Source: Cupriavidus sp. EM10
Lineage (GTDB): Bacteria; Pseudomonadota; Gammaproteobacteria; Burkholderiales; Burkholderiaceae
Assembly (NCBI RefSeq): GCF_018729255.1
Contig: NZ_CP076060.1
Span: 1,674,001 to 1,738,000, forward strand
DNA length: 64,000 nt
Direction: 5' to 3'
In this document: positions 1-9,378 of the stretch, piece after piece
Position numbering within the stretch: the stretch's first letter is position 1
How the letters are laid out: each line of letters starts with the position of its first letter
Notes under the pieces: model-generated
Database searches by the model: none
What the model was told of the DNA's origin: nothing
Seen by the model: the letters and a program-made list of their open reading frames with translations, nothing else
Made by a program: the position numbers and the translations under genes

Positions 1-452
1 TCTTGCAAAAGGAACACCAGCGTGGAGAGCGGTTTTCTGTGTTGTTTCACTATCGTGAAATTATACTCTCACAATGGCGGCCGGATGCCGGCAAAGATCT
101 GCGCCTGCTAATAAGCACTTCGCAGAGGGTGGCAATTGCAGACACGGCATCGAAAGACCCCAGAAGAGACCGAACACTACGGTCCTGGACGCAACCTCCG
201 TAGTCTCTACTGGGGCCAGGCCCCAACACCTTGACTGCTCTCGGGAGAGCTAGCGTTCTCTTCGCTGCGTCGGACCCGTCGCGATGAAAGGATGCTTAGA
301 AAGCGGTGAAGCCCGTCAACGCGGATATCTCGCGCGTTGTCCGCAAGACCGGTATCAGGACAGGTGGAGGTTGATCGGTGCGAGTTTAACTTGATAGGAC
401 TGGGTGAACGATGACCTCATGTCCACGCGTCGCGGGCGCTCAAAGTGAGCGC

Positions 453-860
453 TCATCTCATGGAAGAGCGCGCATCATGTTTGTTGAGGAAGCACAACAG
501 CGCTAGGCCGGTGAATGCCGCTGCTGCTTCGATTCCAAGCAACATTCGAACGAGATCATTTGGCCACCCGTCAGCGGAAATGCTGACCAGCCGCCCGAGC
601 ACCAGGCCGCTGGTGAACACGACGTTGATCCACATCGAGGGCTTTCGCCACGCCTTCGAGAGTAGACCCAGGGCCAGCAACAGACTGATACCGAGATGCA
701 TGCCACCGTAGTTGGCACGGATCTCATTGAAGGCATTCACCGAATGGGGTTGCATATCGAGGCCCGCCATTGCCGTAGCGGGGTCGTGAAACGTATGCAA
801 GCCAATTAGCAGGAAAGCCAGTGCCGAAACGGCCAGGTATATTTGAGAGAGGCGATGCAT
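453..860 (-). CDS. DUF4345 family small membrane protein
   Basis: Predicted integral membrane protein of about 135 residues, function unknown. The reading frame stays open further upstream, but the ATG at 860 opens directly into a hydrophobic segment, so I use it. Four hydrophobic stretches are visible, with the motif EIRANYGGMHLG near the middle, typical of DUF4345 proteins. It lies just downstream of the di-iron hydroxylase gene on the same strand with a 10-base gap, so the two are probably co-transcribed. The family assignment is by eye; nothing in the sequence shows a substrate. Confidence 0.7.
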   Translation of the reverse strand: MHRLSQIYLAVSALAFLLIGLHTFHDPATAMAGLDMQPHSVNAFNEIRANYGGMHLGISLLLALGLLSKAWRKPSMWINVVFTSGLVLGRLVSISADGWPNDLVRMLLGIEAAAAFTGLALLCFLNKHDARSSMR

Positions 861-870
861 GAGTTGGCTC

Positions 871-1839
871 TCAGGTAGCGGACGTTGACGGAGTGGGTGT
901 CGACTCACTGCCGGTCGGCTCGTTCCTGTCCACCGTCCATGTGTGGATGGGTTCATGACCACGGCGCACCCATTCCGGCGGCCGCCACAGGTGTTGCAGT
1001 CGCTGCCACACGGGCCCCGGTGACATCACGTCACGCCACATGTCGACAAACTCGTGGAGATTCAGCACCAGGATATTGTAGGACTTAATCTGTTGGGTGA
1101 TGCCGTATTGCACCGTCTCCCGTTCTTCTTCGAAAGTGCCAAACATGCGATCGAAAATGATCAACATGCCACCGTAGTTCTTGTCGATATATTGGTCGTT
1201 TCGGCCATGATGGGCACGGTGATGGGACGGTGTATTGAAGATGTACTCAATCCAGCCAGGAAGGCGGCGGATCAGTTCGGTATGAATGAAATACTGATAG
1301 GACAGATTCACGGCCAGGATGAGTGCGACTGCGGCCGGCGGCACACCGAGGAGCACGGGAGGAAGGAAAAAGATGAAACTCCCAGCGACCACATTGAGCA
1401 TCGATTGTCGTGCCGCCGTAGTGAAGTTCATGTTCTCGCCGGTATGATGAACGACGTGCGCCGCCCAAAACCAGCGGATTCGATGGCTGGCGCGATGAAA
1501 CCAGTAGTAGCAGAACTCGACCGACAGAATGATTGGGAGAATGGTCCAACCGTCCACCGGGATATCAAACAAACGTTTTGAATATACCCACGCATAGATG
1601 GATCCTGTCACAAGAGCCACTCCCAGGGGCTCCATGATCTGGTAAGTGGTGCCCAATGCGATGTTCGCCCACACCTCTTTCCAGTTCAGTGTCGATTCGG
1701 CTCTACGCCTTCGATTGATCAGGGTCTCGAGACTGAATGCAATGATGAAGAGAGGAACCATGCTGAGCATGAACGCCTGCTTCCAATCCACGGACTTCCC
1801 AAATATGGAATGCAGCCAGTTCATCATATCGGACGGCAA
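871..1839 (-). CDS. Sterol desaturase / fatty acid hydroxylase superfamily protein
   Basis: Membrane di-iron oxygenase of the fatty acid hydroxylase superfamily. It shows the ordered histidine boxes HRASH, HVVHH and HHRAHHG between hydrophobic helices; in this family these bind the two iron atoms and the enzyme hydroxylates or desaturates a lipid-like substrate. The frame is open back to 1935, but a TTG at 1839 has an AGGAG ribosome site six bases upstream, while the later ATG pair at 1827 has none, so TTG is my choice. It is transcribed divergently from the AraC gene at 1952, a likely regulator, and precedes the DUF4345 gene. The substrate is unknown. Confidence 0.8.
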   Translation of the reverse strand: MPSDMMNWLHSIFGKSVDWKQAFMLSMVPLFIIAFSLETLINRRRRAESTLNWKEVWANIALGTTYQIMEPLGVALVTGSIYAWVYSKRLFDIPVDGWTILPIILSVEFCYYWFHRASHRIRWFWAAHVVHHTGENMNFTTAARQSMLNVVAGSFIFFLPPVLLGVPPAAVALILAVNLSYQYFIHTELIRRLPGWIEYIFNTPSHHRAHHGRNDQYIDKNYGGMLIIFDRMFGTFEEERETVQYGITQQIKSYNILVLNLHEFVDMWRDVMSPGPVWQRLQHLWRPPEWVRRGHEPIHTWTVDRNEPTGSESTPTPSTSAT

Positions 1840-1951
1840 TTTAGACTCCTGTTCGCTTGGCTTGCCGACAGTTTGATCAAACTGGTGACCCTCCGCATTG
1901 ACAGTCCTCGACACTTTCTTGACACTTCGCGACATTGTTCATTGTCATCCC

Positions 1952-2950
1952 ATGTCCGCGCCCACCGCTTACTACGCCAGCACCTACGTGAACCTGCTTT
2001 TCGACTACTTGCAGGACCAAGGGCTGGATGCCGTGCATGTGCTGGGGGAATCCAGCCCTAATTGCCAGGAAGTGCGACTCTACGCGCTCGATCACTGGCG
2101 GCGTTTGCTTGAGCGTGCCGCCGAGGTTTGCAATGATCCGCTCCTCGGATTGCACGTTGGCCAGCGCATTGCGCCTGCGCATCTCGGCGTGCTTGGATAC
2201 GCACTTGGGGCTTGCCCTGACGTCGGGGCTGTCTTGCAACGCTGGCAACAGTACGACCGTGTGGTTGCAAACGTTACGCCGGCGGAGCTAAGAACCGAAG
2301 GTAAGTCCGTCGTGATGACGTGGCCCCGTTCGACGGAACCAACGGGGCCGCTCGTTGACGAAACGGCCTTGGCTGCGATGACCCGTTTCACGCGAGCCAT
2401 GACAGATGGTGATGTGAGGCTGGAGGAGGTGTGCTTTGTTAACGCAACACCTCAAGACACCACCCCTTATCTTGCATACTTCGGCTGCCCGGTGAAGTTC
2501 GACCAACCGGAGACGAGTCTGCGCTTCCCCGTCGACCTTTTGCAGGCGCCTCTGCGTCAACCTGATGAAGCGCTACTGCGAATCATGGAGCTTCAGGTAC
2601 AGGCTCTGCTGGGTGCCATGCCGAAGATGGATGACATGGAACATGCCATCAGGCAAGCGGTAGCCGGGCTCGCGCGTCAAGGCGAAGTGAGCCTTGAAAC
2701 AGTGGCTTCCTCCATGCACATGACCCCCCGCACGTTGCAGCGGCGACTCGACAAACTGGGTCTGAAATTTCGCGAGCTACGTGACGACACGAGACGCCGG
2801 ATTGCAGAGAATTACCTAAAAGATCCACGGCTTTCGCTCGCTGAGGTGGCCTGGATACTTGGGTACTCGGAGCACAGTGCATTTACTCGCGCATTCCGGA
2901 GATGGACATCGCAGAGCCCGCAAGCCTGGCGCCGCGAAATGGATGCGTGA
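1952..2950 (+). CDS. AraC-family transcriptional regulator, OruR/ArgR-like (Arabinose_bd N-terminal domain)
   Basis: Regulator of about 332 residues. The N-terminal two thirds resemble the ligand-binding domain found in OruR-like AraC proteins, and the C-terminal 100 residues form the double helix-turn-helix (MTPRTLQRRLDKLG; second helix LAEVAWILGYSEHSAF followed by FRRWTSQSPQAWR). The start is the ATG at 1952; the frame opens at 1898 but that would overlap the divergent promoter region. The gene is divergent from the hydroxylase/DUF4345 pair, the usual arrangement of an AraC regulator with its target. Effector unknown. Confidence 0.88.
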   Translation: MSAPTAYYASTYVNLLFDYLQDQGLDAVHVLGESSPNCQEVRLYALDHWRRLLERAAEVCNDPLLGLHVGQRIAPAHLGVLGYALGACPDVGAVLQRWQQYDRVVANVTPAELRTEGKSVVMTWPRSTEPTGPLVDETALAAMTRFTRAMTDGDVRLEEVCFVNATPQDTTPYLAYFGCPVKFDQPETSLRFPVDLLQAPLRQPDEALLRIMELQVQALLGAMPKMDDMEHAIRQAVAGLARQGEVSLETVASSMHMTPRTLQRRLDKLGLKFRELRDDTRRRIAENYLKDPRLSLAEVAWILGYSEHSAFTRAFRRWTSQSPQAWRREMDA

Positions 2951-3180
2951 TCCGCTACGGGCAACAGCGCAGTCGCCCATGTGATTGCAGCGCTGAAGGT
3001 TTTAGGCTGGCCTCCTCGGCCCAAGTCCCAAGCTCTCGCACCGGGTTGCATGGCCTTCCATCGCCGCTACGGCGGAGTAAGCGACCCGCCCTGGCCCGTC
3101 GCCTCACGTGGCGGAGAAGCTGTTGAGCTTCTACCCGACTCATCTTTGAGACGACGGGAAAGCAGGTACTTCCATGCCGT

Positions 3181-3519
3181 CTACTTACTGCGAATCACCT
3201 CGGTGATTGGCTCGAAATAGCAACCATATTTGACATCGCCCACCGTGTCACTCATTTGCATCTCCGCTGTGTTGACGCGAGCCTGGATCCCATCTGTGAC
3301 GACCTGCGGGTCAGCGGCCTCGCAGTTATAGAGTGCCAGGTACTGCCACGGATGAGGCCCCGCTTTTCGCTGCTGCTCCGTGCGACTGAAGCGCTGTGCG
3401 CTCACCACGCCCGGTACGCGCAACACGTCTGGAAGGTGCTGCTCGGTATACCAGCGATTGAACTCTTCTTCACGCCCCGGAACCGCGTTCGTGAGTACCA
3501 GATAGGTGAACTTGACCAT
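3181..3519 (-). CDS. Small dimeric alpha/beta-barrel protein (DUF4286/EthD-like)
   Basis: A 112-residue protein starting MVKFTYLVLTNAVPG, with the EEEFNRWYTEQHLPDVL helix and VPGVVSAQRF strand typical of ferredoxin-like dimeric alpha/beta-barrel proteins (DUF4286/EthD type). Such proteins often accompany oxygenase or dehydrogenase pathways but their reaction is usually undefined. A clear AAGGAGATAAGA ribosome site precedes the ATG. Immediately upstream lies a 28-codon remnant of a short-chain dehydrogenase gene with its own start, so this gene was probably the second member of an operon whose first gene has been deleted. Confidence 0.7.
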   Translation of the reverse strand: MVKFTYLVLTNAVPGREEEFNRWYTEQHLPDVLRVPGVVSAQRFSRTEQQRKAGPHPWQYLALYNCEAADPQVVTDGIQARVNTAEMQMSDTVGDVKYGCYFEPITEVIRSK

Positions 3520-3535
3520 TCTTATCTCCTTAAGG

Positions 3536-3622
3536 TTATTGAAGTACAGGGAATGTCCAGCGGCCGATGCCCTGTGACGCGCCCGTGATGGGTATGTGTT
3601 GACTGGCGAGTCCCTTGTTCAC
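3536..3622 (-). pseudogene. N-terminal stub of a short-chain dehydrogenase/reductase gene
   Basis: A GTG start at 3622 preceded by AGAGGA opens a frame reading VNKGLASQHIPITGASQGIG, then a few foreign residues and a TAA. TGASQGIGR is the NAD(P)-binding TGxxxGIG motif of classical SDR enzymes, which sits at residues 10-20 in intact proteins. Only the start and the first cofactor-binding turn remain, so most of the gene, normally about 250 codons, has been lost in an internal deletion that retained the start and the next gene's ribosome site. Confidence 0.6.
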
Positions 3623-3846
3623 GTGGTCCTCTTTGCTGGAACCCGCGCTTTGGCATTCCGGCGGTTTCGGCGCTTGAGAGAAAGGGTGTGGCCCAACGCT
3701 TCCATCAAACGACGCAAGCCCGTAGACGTTCCCATTCGATGCTGGGAAATCTATGCTGCAACCTTTCGTCCCCGTGTAAGGGGACAACCGGGAAGAAGGC
3801 GACGGAGCAAGCTCGAAACGCCAGTGAACAGAGTTCTCCGAAAACT

Positions 3847-5453
3847 TCAACGAGCGGATGTGCGTGAATTTCGTATCAAGTCTGCGGCCTTCTCTGCCAT
3901 GGCCATAATGGGAAGGTTCGTGTTCCCACTGATGATCGTTGGCATCACAGATCCATCAATTACTCTCAAGTTCTCAACCCCGCGCACTTTCAACTCCTCG
4001 TCAACAACAGCGTTGTCGTCGACTCCCATGCGACACGTGCCAACCGGGTGATAGATGGTTTCCGCATGCGAGCGTATCCATGCCTTACGGGCTGCACCGG
4101 TGGAGAAAGCATCGATGTCGAGCCTTCGTTTGATGTACTTCCGGAGCGCCGGCTGGTCGACAATCTCGCACGTGCGTTCCACGCCGCGCACCAAACTCTC
4201 CAGGTCAGACTCGTCTGAGAGGAAGCGAGGGTCGATTCGGGGAGAATCGGACGGATCTGAAGAACGCAGTCGCAGCACGCCTCTACTTTTTGGACGCAGC
4301 TGGCATACGCGGACTGCAAATCCGTGGGGAACTTTTTCGTTAGGCGGTGGATTGCGCAGCGCAATGATCAGATGGGCCTGCCACTCAGGCAGATCCGGAT
4401 TTCTGTCGGAGTTGTAAAATGCTCCTGCCTCAACGCCTTGAGAGGAAGCCGGCCCGCCTCCTGAAAGAAGATAGCGAGCTCCTGCCATTCCGCCTCTTAC
4501 CAGGCCGATATAGGGCGTGAGCGTATTGGGCTGCGACGCTTCTAAGCGAATCGCGCAATCAAGATGGTCCTGAAGGTTCTCACCGACGCCTTGCAGATCG
4601 ACCACGGGAGCGATACCAATCGACTGCAGATGTTTGGCCGGTCCGATCCCCGAAAGCATCAGGAGTTGCGGTGAGGCAATGGCCCCTGCTGTCAGAATCA
4701 CTTCGCGGTCCGCGCGAAGCTCCACCTCCTCCCATCCATCCTCAATCACTACGCCTTGCGCTCGCTTTCCGGCAAGGAGAATCCTGCGGACTTTACAGTT
4801 CGCCATCAATGTCAGATTGGATCGGTTACCTGCTCGATCCAGGTAACGATAAGCACCGGATCGCTTTCCCTCGGCAATCGTAAGCTCGTAGAATCCTGCG
4901 CCTACCTGCGACGCCCCATTGAATCCGTTGTTCTCCGGCATACCGGCCGATACTGCGCTCTCTATGAACGCAGTCGATATGGCGTTTTGCTGCGTGCCGT
5001 ATGACAGGCGAATCGGACCCGCGTACCCGCGATCGTCATTCCTCGCCTTCGTTACCAGTGATGCATCCTCAATCTTTCGAAAGTACGGACGAAGGGATTC
5101 ATAGTCCCAGCCCGACAGGCCCTGAGATGCCCAGTTGTCGTAATCGGATCGGTTCCCCCGGATAGCAATCATGGAATTGATCGAGGATGAACCGCCCACC
5201 ACCTTGCCCCGGGGTATATAAATATTCCGATTGTCCAGTTGTGTCTGGGGCTCCGTCCAATAGCGCCAGTTGAATTTTGGCTCTTATAGAGAACCCGGAT
5301 CCCTGCCGGCATCTGAACAAAGATGGATGACGCGGGAGCGCCCGCCTCTATCAGCAGTACCTTGACGCTGGGATCTTCACTCAGCCGAGAAGCGAGAACA
5401 CACCCTGCCGAGCCGGCGCCGATAACAATGTAGTCGTATGTAGCGGTTTTCAT
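3847..5453 (-). CDS. GMC-family oxidoreductase (choline/alcohol dehydrogenase-like), frameshifted
   Basis: FAD-dependent glucose-methanol-choline family enzyme, about 535 residues, oxidising an alcohol to an aldehyde. The N-terminus has [17 protein letters not shown] (dinucleotide fold) and [13 protein letters not shown]. The C-terminal domain has the active-site HPVGTCRMG and the SGNTNLP signature. The first ~57 codons lie in one frame and the rest in another; adding one base to the AAAA run near 5276 restores [11 protein letters not shown], the expected GMC segment. It is therefore a sequencing error or a very recent mutation. The gene lies just downstream of the MHS transporter (10-base gap), suggesting uptake and oxidation of one substrate. 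Confidence 0.85.
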
Positions 5454-5463
5454 AATCAGGAGA

Positions 5464-6837
5464 TCACTCAACGCGAGCCGATGCCTTGAGCGCCATGCGC
5501 ACGCGGCGAATGTGCTCGTCCGACTGTCCGAGCTCATCAATCGGTACTCGTGACGTTTCAGGAGACGCCAAGATGGCAAAAATAGACAACACTGCGCCCC
5601 CCATCATGAAATAGGCGGGTGATGAAGGGTTTCCGGTCAGCTTCGTCAGAGAAGCGCTGATTAAAGGAGCGGTGCCGCCAAATAGCACCATGGCCACGTT
5701 GTAGCCTACCGACATGGCGCTGTAGCGTGTGCGTGTCGGAAACAACTCCGTCATCATGCAGAACGGCGCGCTGCCATACATCCCATCAATACCCCGACGC
5801 TAGCCATCGTGGCAATTACCACCTCTGGTGTCGAGCCCACGACGATCCGGAACAAAGGAAGCGCAACGACGAGGTATGCCAATGCCGCCGTAAAGGCGAC
5901 GGGTCGTCGACCCACGCGGTCGGATAGCGCTGCAGCGAATGGGATCACAATCACTGAACCCAGAAAGGCCAGGCCGGACGCCGCTAGAGCTTGCCCGCTA
6001 CTCAACCGTCCAGTTGACACGAGATAAGACGGGAGATACGCCAGGATCAAGTAGTAAGGGATGCCGTGTGAGATCGCTACGCCAAGACATTTGACAATGC
6101 TTCGCCAGTCGTCACGAAGGGCTTCGCGCAATGGTGCTTGTGCCGCGCCCTCGCGTTCCAAGTGCAACCGGAATGCCGGTGTTTCCTCGATGCGCAGCCG
6201 CAGCCAGAACGCACCCAACCCAATCGGACCAGCGATCAGGAAGGGCAATCGCCAGGCCCATGCCTCAACTGCCGTCTGACCAAAAATGCTGGTGATCGCC
6301 AGAACAAGACCGGATCCGCTCAACGCACCAATTCCAGCCGACATACCGAAGAACCCGATCACAACGCCACGCCGGCGTGTCGGGGCGTACTCGGCAAGGA
6401 ATGCGAGTGCTCCACCTGCTTCGCCTCCCGCGGAAAATCCCTGAATCATGCGTAGGGCTACCAGCAGCAAAGGAGCGGCGATGCCAATCGCCTCGTATCC
6501 CGGTAGGACACCGACCAACCCCGTCGAAACGCTGATCAAACCAACGACAATCGCGAGCGTATCGCGCCGTCCAAGCCGGTCTCCCAGCGATCCAAAAAAC
6601 AGAGCGCCGAGTGGTCGGGTAACGAATGCGACGGAGAATGCCGCGAAAGCCGCTATCAGGCTAACGATCGGGTCGCTGCTTGGGAAGAACACCTTCGCCA
6701 GGGTGGCGGAAAGATAGCCATACAACGAGTAGTCAAACCACTCCAGCATGTTTCCCACGGCGGCACCGGAGATCGGCTTGAGAACATCCCGGACCCGCTG
6801 GGGGTGGGGGTCGAACCTCTTCGGGATGATGTTGCAT
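5464..6837 (-). CDS. MHS-family major facilitator transporter, two probable frameshifts
   Basis: Metabolite:H+ symporter of the MHS subfamily (ProP/ShiA/KgtP relatives), inner membrane, about 12 helices. The N-terminal signature [15 protein letters not shown] and the loop [10 protein letters not shown] are clear, with [10 protein letters not shown] between helices 4 and 5. Two breaks occur. A missing base near 5783 separates LMG from [16 protein letters not shown] second, in the G5-T-G5 run at 6800-6810, separates the likely start (ATG at 6837, ribosome site GGAGA) from the body. Both are homopolymer events. The promoter side carries the 15-bp palindrome at 6910 shared with the P450 genes. 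Confidence 0.82.
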
Positions 6838-6909
6838 TGATTTTGTCTCCACTTCTATAAGCAATGTTTGAAAAACCGAAGCGCGCTTACTCTTATTTGT
6901 GGTAAATAT

Positions 6910-6924
6910 TAGGTAGCCTACCTA
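6910..6924. promoter_or_regulatory. 15-bp palindromic operator TAGGTAG-C-CTACCTA (copy 1)
   Basis: TAGGTAGCCTACCTA is a perfect odd-length palindrome about 75 bases upstream of the MHS transporter start. The same sequence, with G at the centre, lies before both P450 genes. Three matches, each before a gene and in otherwise different context, point to one regulator controlling transporter and P450 cassettes. The regulator is not identified; a dimeric TetR- or MarR-type protein would fit the symmetry. Confidence 0.75.
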
Positions 6925-7038
6925 TTACAATCAAATAGGCGTTTACCCTCCCATCAACGAAGTCAGGTGGCTGATTTTGAGCCGCAAATGACACTTTTAC
7001 GCTTTATCTTGACAGACCATCGTGGCGACCTACGCTCT

Positions 7039-7054
7039 ATGTAATCGATTGCAT
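7039..7054. promoter_or_regulatory. LacI-type operator ATGTAATCGATTGCAT
   Basis: A 16-bp near-perfect palindrome centred on CG, with one mismatched pair. It matches the two sites in front of the FAD-oxidase operon (20136 and 20227). The form, an even palindrome centred on CG, is what LacI-family dimers bind, and LacI-type regulators are encoded at 24296 and 43130. It lies about 200 bases upstream of the MHS transporter and 830 bases upstream of P450-1. Confidence 0.6.
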
Positions 7055-7152
7055 CGTGGAATGGGCTATGCGCCGATGCGAACGAGTGTTGAAAGACCTG
7101 CTTTTTTCTTGCGGTGGCCCCCTAACTAAAGTCGATCACCCCGGAGGTAGCT

Positions 7153-7269
7153 ATGTCACTGATGGCAGCGGTACGCGAGGCGTTCAATCAATGGGAGCGC
7201 TTTCGATTCATGTCGATGTTCGAGTACCTCAGTGCCGAGTTAGGGGAGAGCTGGAGCCTATTTATTTGA
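7153..7269 (+). CDS. Possible 38-residue peptide of unknown function
   Basis: ATG at 7153 is preceded by CCGGAGG at good spacing, and the frame runs 38 codons (MSLMAAVREAFNQWERFRFM at the start) to TGA. It contains aromatic and acidic residues in a helical pattern but matches no family I know. It follows the LacI-type operator at 7039 by 100 bases. It could be a true small protein or the surviving start of a deleted gene. Confidence 0.25.
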   Translation: MSLMAAVREAFNQWERFRFMSMFEYLSAELGESWSLFI

Positions 7270-7818
7270 TTTGTAGGCTGCCAAAGCGAGGTCGCTTCGG
7301 CTTTCTCGCTTGCCTTCTTGCACCGGCTTCACTGTCCCCCGCGCCTCTTTAACAACGCGTCGTGAGGCTGCCCCTTGGTCAGCGAGTGGTGGCGATCGCG
7401 CACTTCTAACCCCACGTCCATGCGGGTGTTTTTTCACGCCTATGCATAGGTAAGAACCGAAGCCCTGCGATCCCGACCTTACGGAAGGTCCCGGCGTCAA
7501 AGGTGGCCTCCAGCAGGTCCCAAGCGGGCCTCCGGCCGCGCCTCACTCGGTACCGACCTCTGTCGTCAGCCAGCCCGGCCGGACCGCATATCTACCCTGG
7601 GACGAGCTATAACAACCAGAAGGCAAACAGTCCTCGCGCATACCCAGTGGGTCACCGGCGGCATATCTTGACCACTGAAATCGGCGGTCGCCCGCCTTCA
7701 GGCCAACTGGGCTCCCCAGTCTAGCCACGCCCTCCTCTCCCACCCCTGGTCCCGCTCGAGATTTGTGACGCGAGGTCAATCCTCTGCACCGATTAGGGTA
7801 AACCCCTTTTGCATATAG

Positions 7819-7833
7819 TAGGTAGGCTACCTA
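7819..7833. promoter_or_regulatory. 15-bp palindromic operator TAGGTAG-G-CTACCTA (copy 2)
   Basis: Perfect palindrome 36 bases upstream of the P450-1 start. The surrounding context (GGGTAAACCCC some 20 bases before it) is also conserved before P450-2, so promoter and operator were copied with the gene. Its position close to the start suggests repression. Confidence 0.75.
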
Positions 7834-7868
7834 ATATGTACTCACAATTTCCCATCGGAGACATATTC

Positions 7869-9157
7869 ATGACCGCCCCCCAAACCCCCACGCAGTCGAC
7901 TGGCTGCCCGTTTCACGCGGCCTCACCTGCGCAGTCCACGTGTCCGATGCACGCTGGCGGGGACAGCGGCATCCCCGACTTTCCGCCCGAACGGGTCGAT
8001 CCTTTGTCGCCGCCGCCGGTGTACTTCCAGATGCAGCAAGGAAGCGGCTTGGGGCAAGCTAGGCTCTGGGACGGAAAGATCGCCTGGCTGATTACGCGCT
8101 ATGACGACGTCCGCTCGGTCCTGTCTGACCCTCGCTTTAGTTCTGACATTACGAATCCCGGCTATCCCACTGTCAGTGCTGCAATGAAAGTTGCCCGGGG
8201 TAGTAACCGGACCTTCATCACCATGGATGCACCCAAGCATGCAGAGCATCGGCGCATGCTGACAGGTGAATTCTCGATCCGCAAAATCGAGGCCCTTCGC
8301 CCGCGGATTCAGGCGATCGTAGACAAGCTGCTGGACGACTTCGCAACAAAGCCTCAACCCTCCGACCTGGTTAGCGCCTTTACGTTGGCTACGCCGGCAT
8401 TGGCGATCTCAGAGTTGCTTGGCGTTCCGTACGAAGACCATGACTTCTTTCAGGAACTGGCGATGGTCCTGACGTCGAGTAGTGCGACGCTTGAGGAGGC
8501 CATCGCCGCAAATCATGAGTTGTGCGAGGTGTACCTGAAGGGCCTGGTGGCGAAGAGATCGGAGAACCCCGGGGAAGATATCCTCAGCCGCCTCATCGTC
8601 AATCACGTACGAAAGGGCGATATCACCGAAACGGACGTTGTTTCCCTTGCAAGGCTCTTGCTGATTGCCGGCCACGAGACCACGGCGAATACGACCGCAA
8701 TGGGAGTGCTTTCCTCCTGCAACGACCGGATATCTGGAATGAGCTTCGACAAGACACAAGCCTCGTTCCAAATGCGGTGGAAGAAATTCTGCGCTATCTG
8801 GATGTCACACATTCAGGAAAGCGTCGTGTCGCGACCGAGGACATTGTCGTGAACGGACAAATGATCCAGGCGGGCGACCCCGTTGTAGTGCTGAGTGTCT
8901 CGGCCAATCGCGACAGCTCGAAATTTGAAGATCCGAATGTGTTCGACCTTCGCCGAGATTCAAGGACGCAGGTCTCGTTCGGATACGGCCCGCATCAGTG
9001 CATCGGTCAACCCCTCGCACGGCTCGAAATGCAGATCATGTTCACCGCCTTGCTGGAGCGGTTTCCGAACCTCGAGCTTGCTGTTCCCGTGGAAAGCCTT
9101 GAGTTCAAGGGCGATTCACTCATGTATGGCGTCAAGGAACTCCCTGTTCGCTGGTAA
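7869..9157 (+). CDS. Cytochrome P450 monooxygenase (CYP105-like), copy 1, frameshifted
   Basis: Soluble bacterial P450 of about 430 residues. It has I-helix AGHETTAN, a K-helix ExxR (EILR) and the haem loop FGYGPHQCIGQPLAR with the cysteine thiolate. The ATG at 7869 has GGAG at good spacing. A missing T in the run near 8711 splits the gene between VL and FLLQRPDIW; the second copy at 26739 shows the intact reading. Such P450s take electrons from a small [3Fe-4S] ferredoxin, encoded 23 bases downstream, followed by the reductase. The N-terminal tail carries two Cys-Pro motifs (CPFH at residue 13, CPMH at 25), conserved in the paralogue. Substrate unknown. Confidence 0.9.
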
Positions 9158-9180
9158 TCCCGACTTAAATGAGAAGCATC

Positions 9181-9378
9181 ATGAAAATCACAATCTACCC
9201 CGAAAAGTGCTGCGGTTCTGGTCAATGTGTCGTCAACGCGCCGGATCTGTTCGACCAAAAGGACAATGGCATCGTCATTCTCTTGAACGCAGAGCCGTCG
9301 GCTGACCAATTCGAATCAGCACGCCTGGCGGCTGGCATCTGCCCAGCGCTCGCCATCGAGATTCACGAGGATCAGTGA
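9181..9378 (+). CDS. [3Fe-4S]-type ferredoxin, P450 redox partner, copy 1
   Basis: A 65-residue ferredoxin beginning MKITIYPEKCCGSGQC and ending with the AGICPALAIEIH segment. The cysteine spacing (C-C-G-S-G-Q-C ... C-P) is that of the small ferredoxins paired with CYP105-type P450s, which carry a [3Fe-4S] cluster because one cysteine is replaced. It passes electrons from the reductase encoded next to the P450 encoded upstream. Its TGA overlaps the presumed ATG of the reductase gene (ATGA). Confidence 0.88.
   Translation: MKITIYPEKCCGSGQCVVNAPDLFDQKDNGIVILLNAEPSADQFESARLAAGICPALAIEIHEDQ

Larger units (their letters stand above)
6841..7868. other. About 1 kb intergenic region between the MHS transporter and P450-1
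   Basis: The stretch holds the operator at 6910, a LacI-type palindrome at 7039, a very small possible gene at 7153, an imperfect hairpin with a T6 run at about 7412-7436 that could be a terminator, and the operator at 7819. Between 7440 and 7760 I recognise no gene on either strand; open frames there have no ribosome site and no recognisable family. Confidence 0.5.

Noticed and set aside
3..203. A short plus-strand frame at the left edge
   Set aside because: No ribosome site or homology visible, and the first 450 bases show no recognisable gene or repeat.
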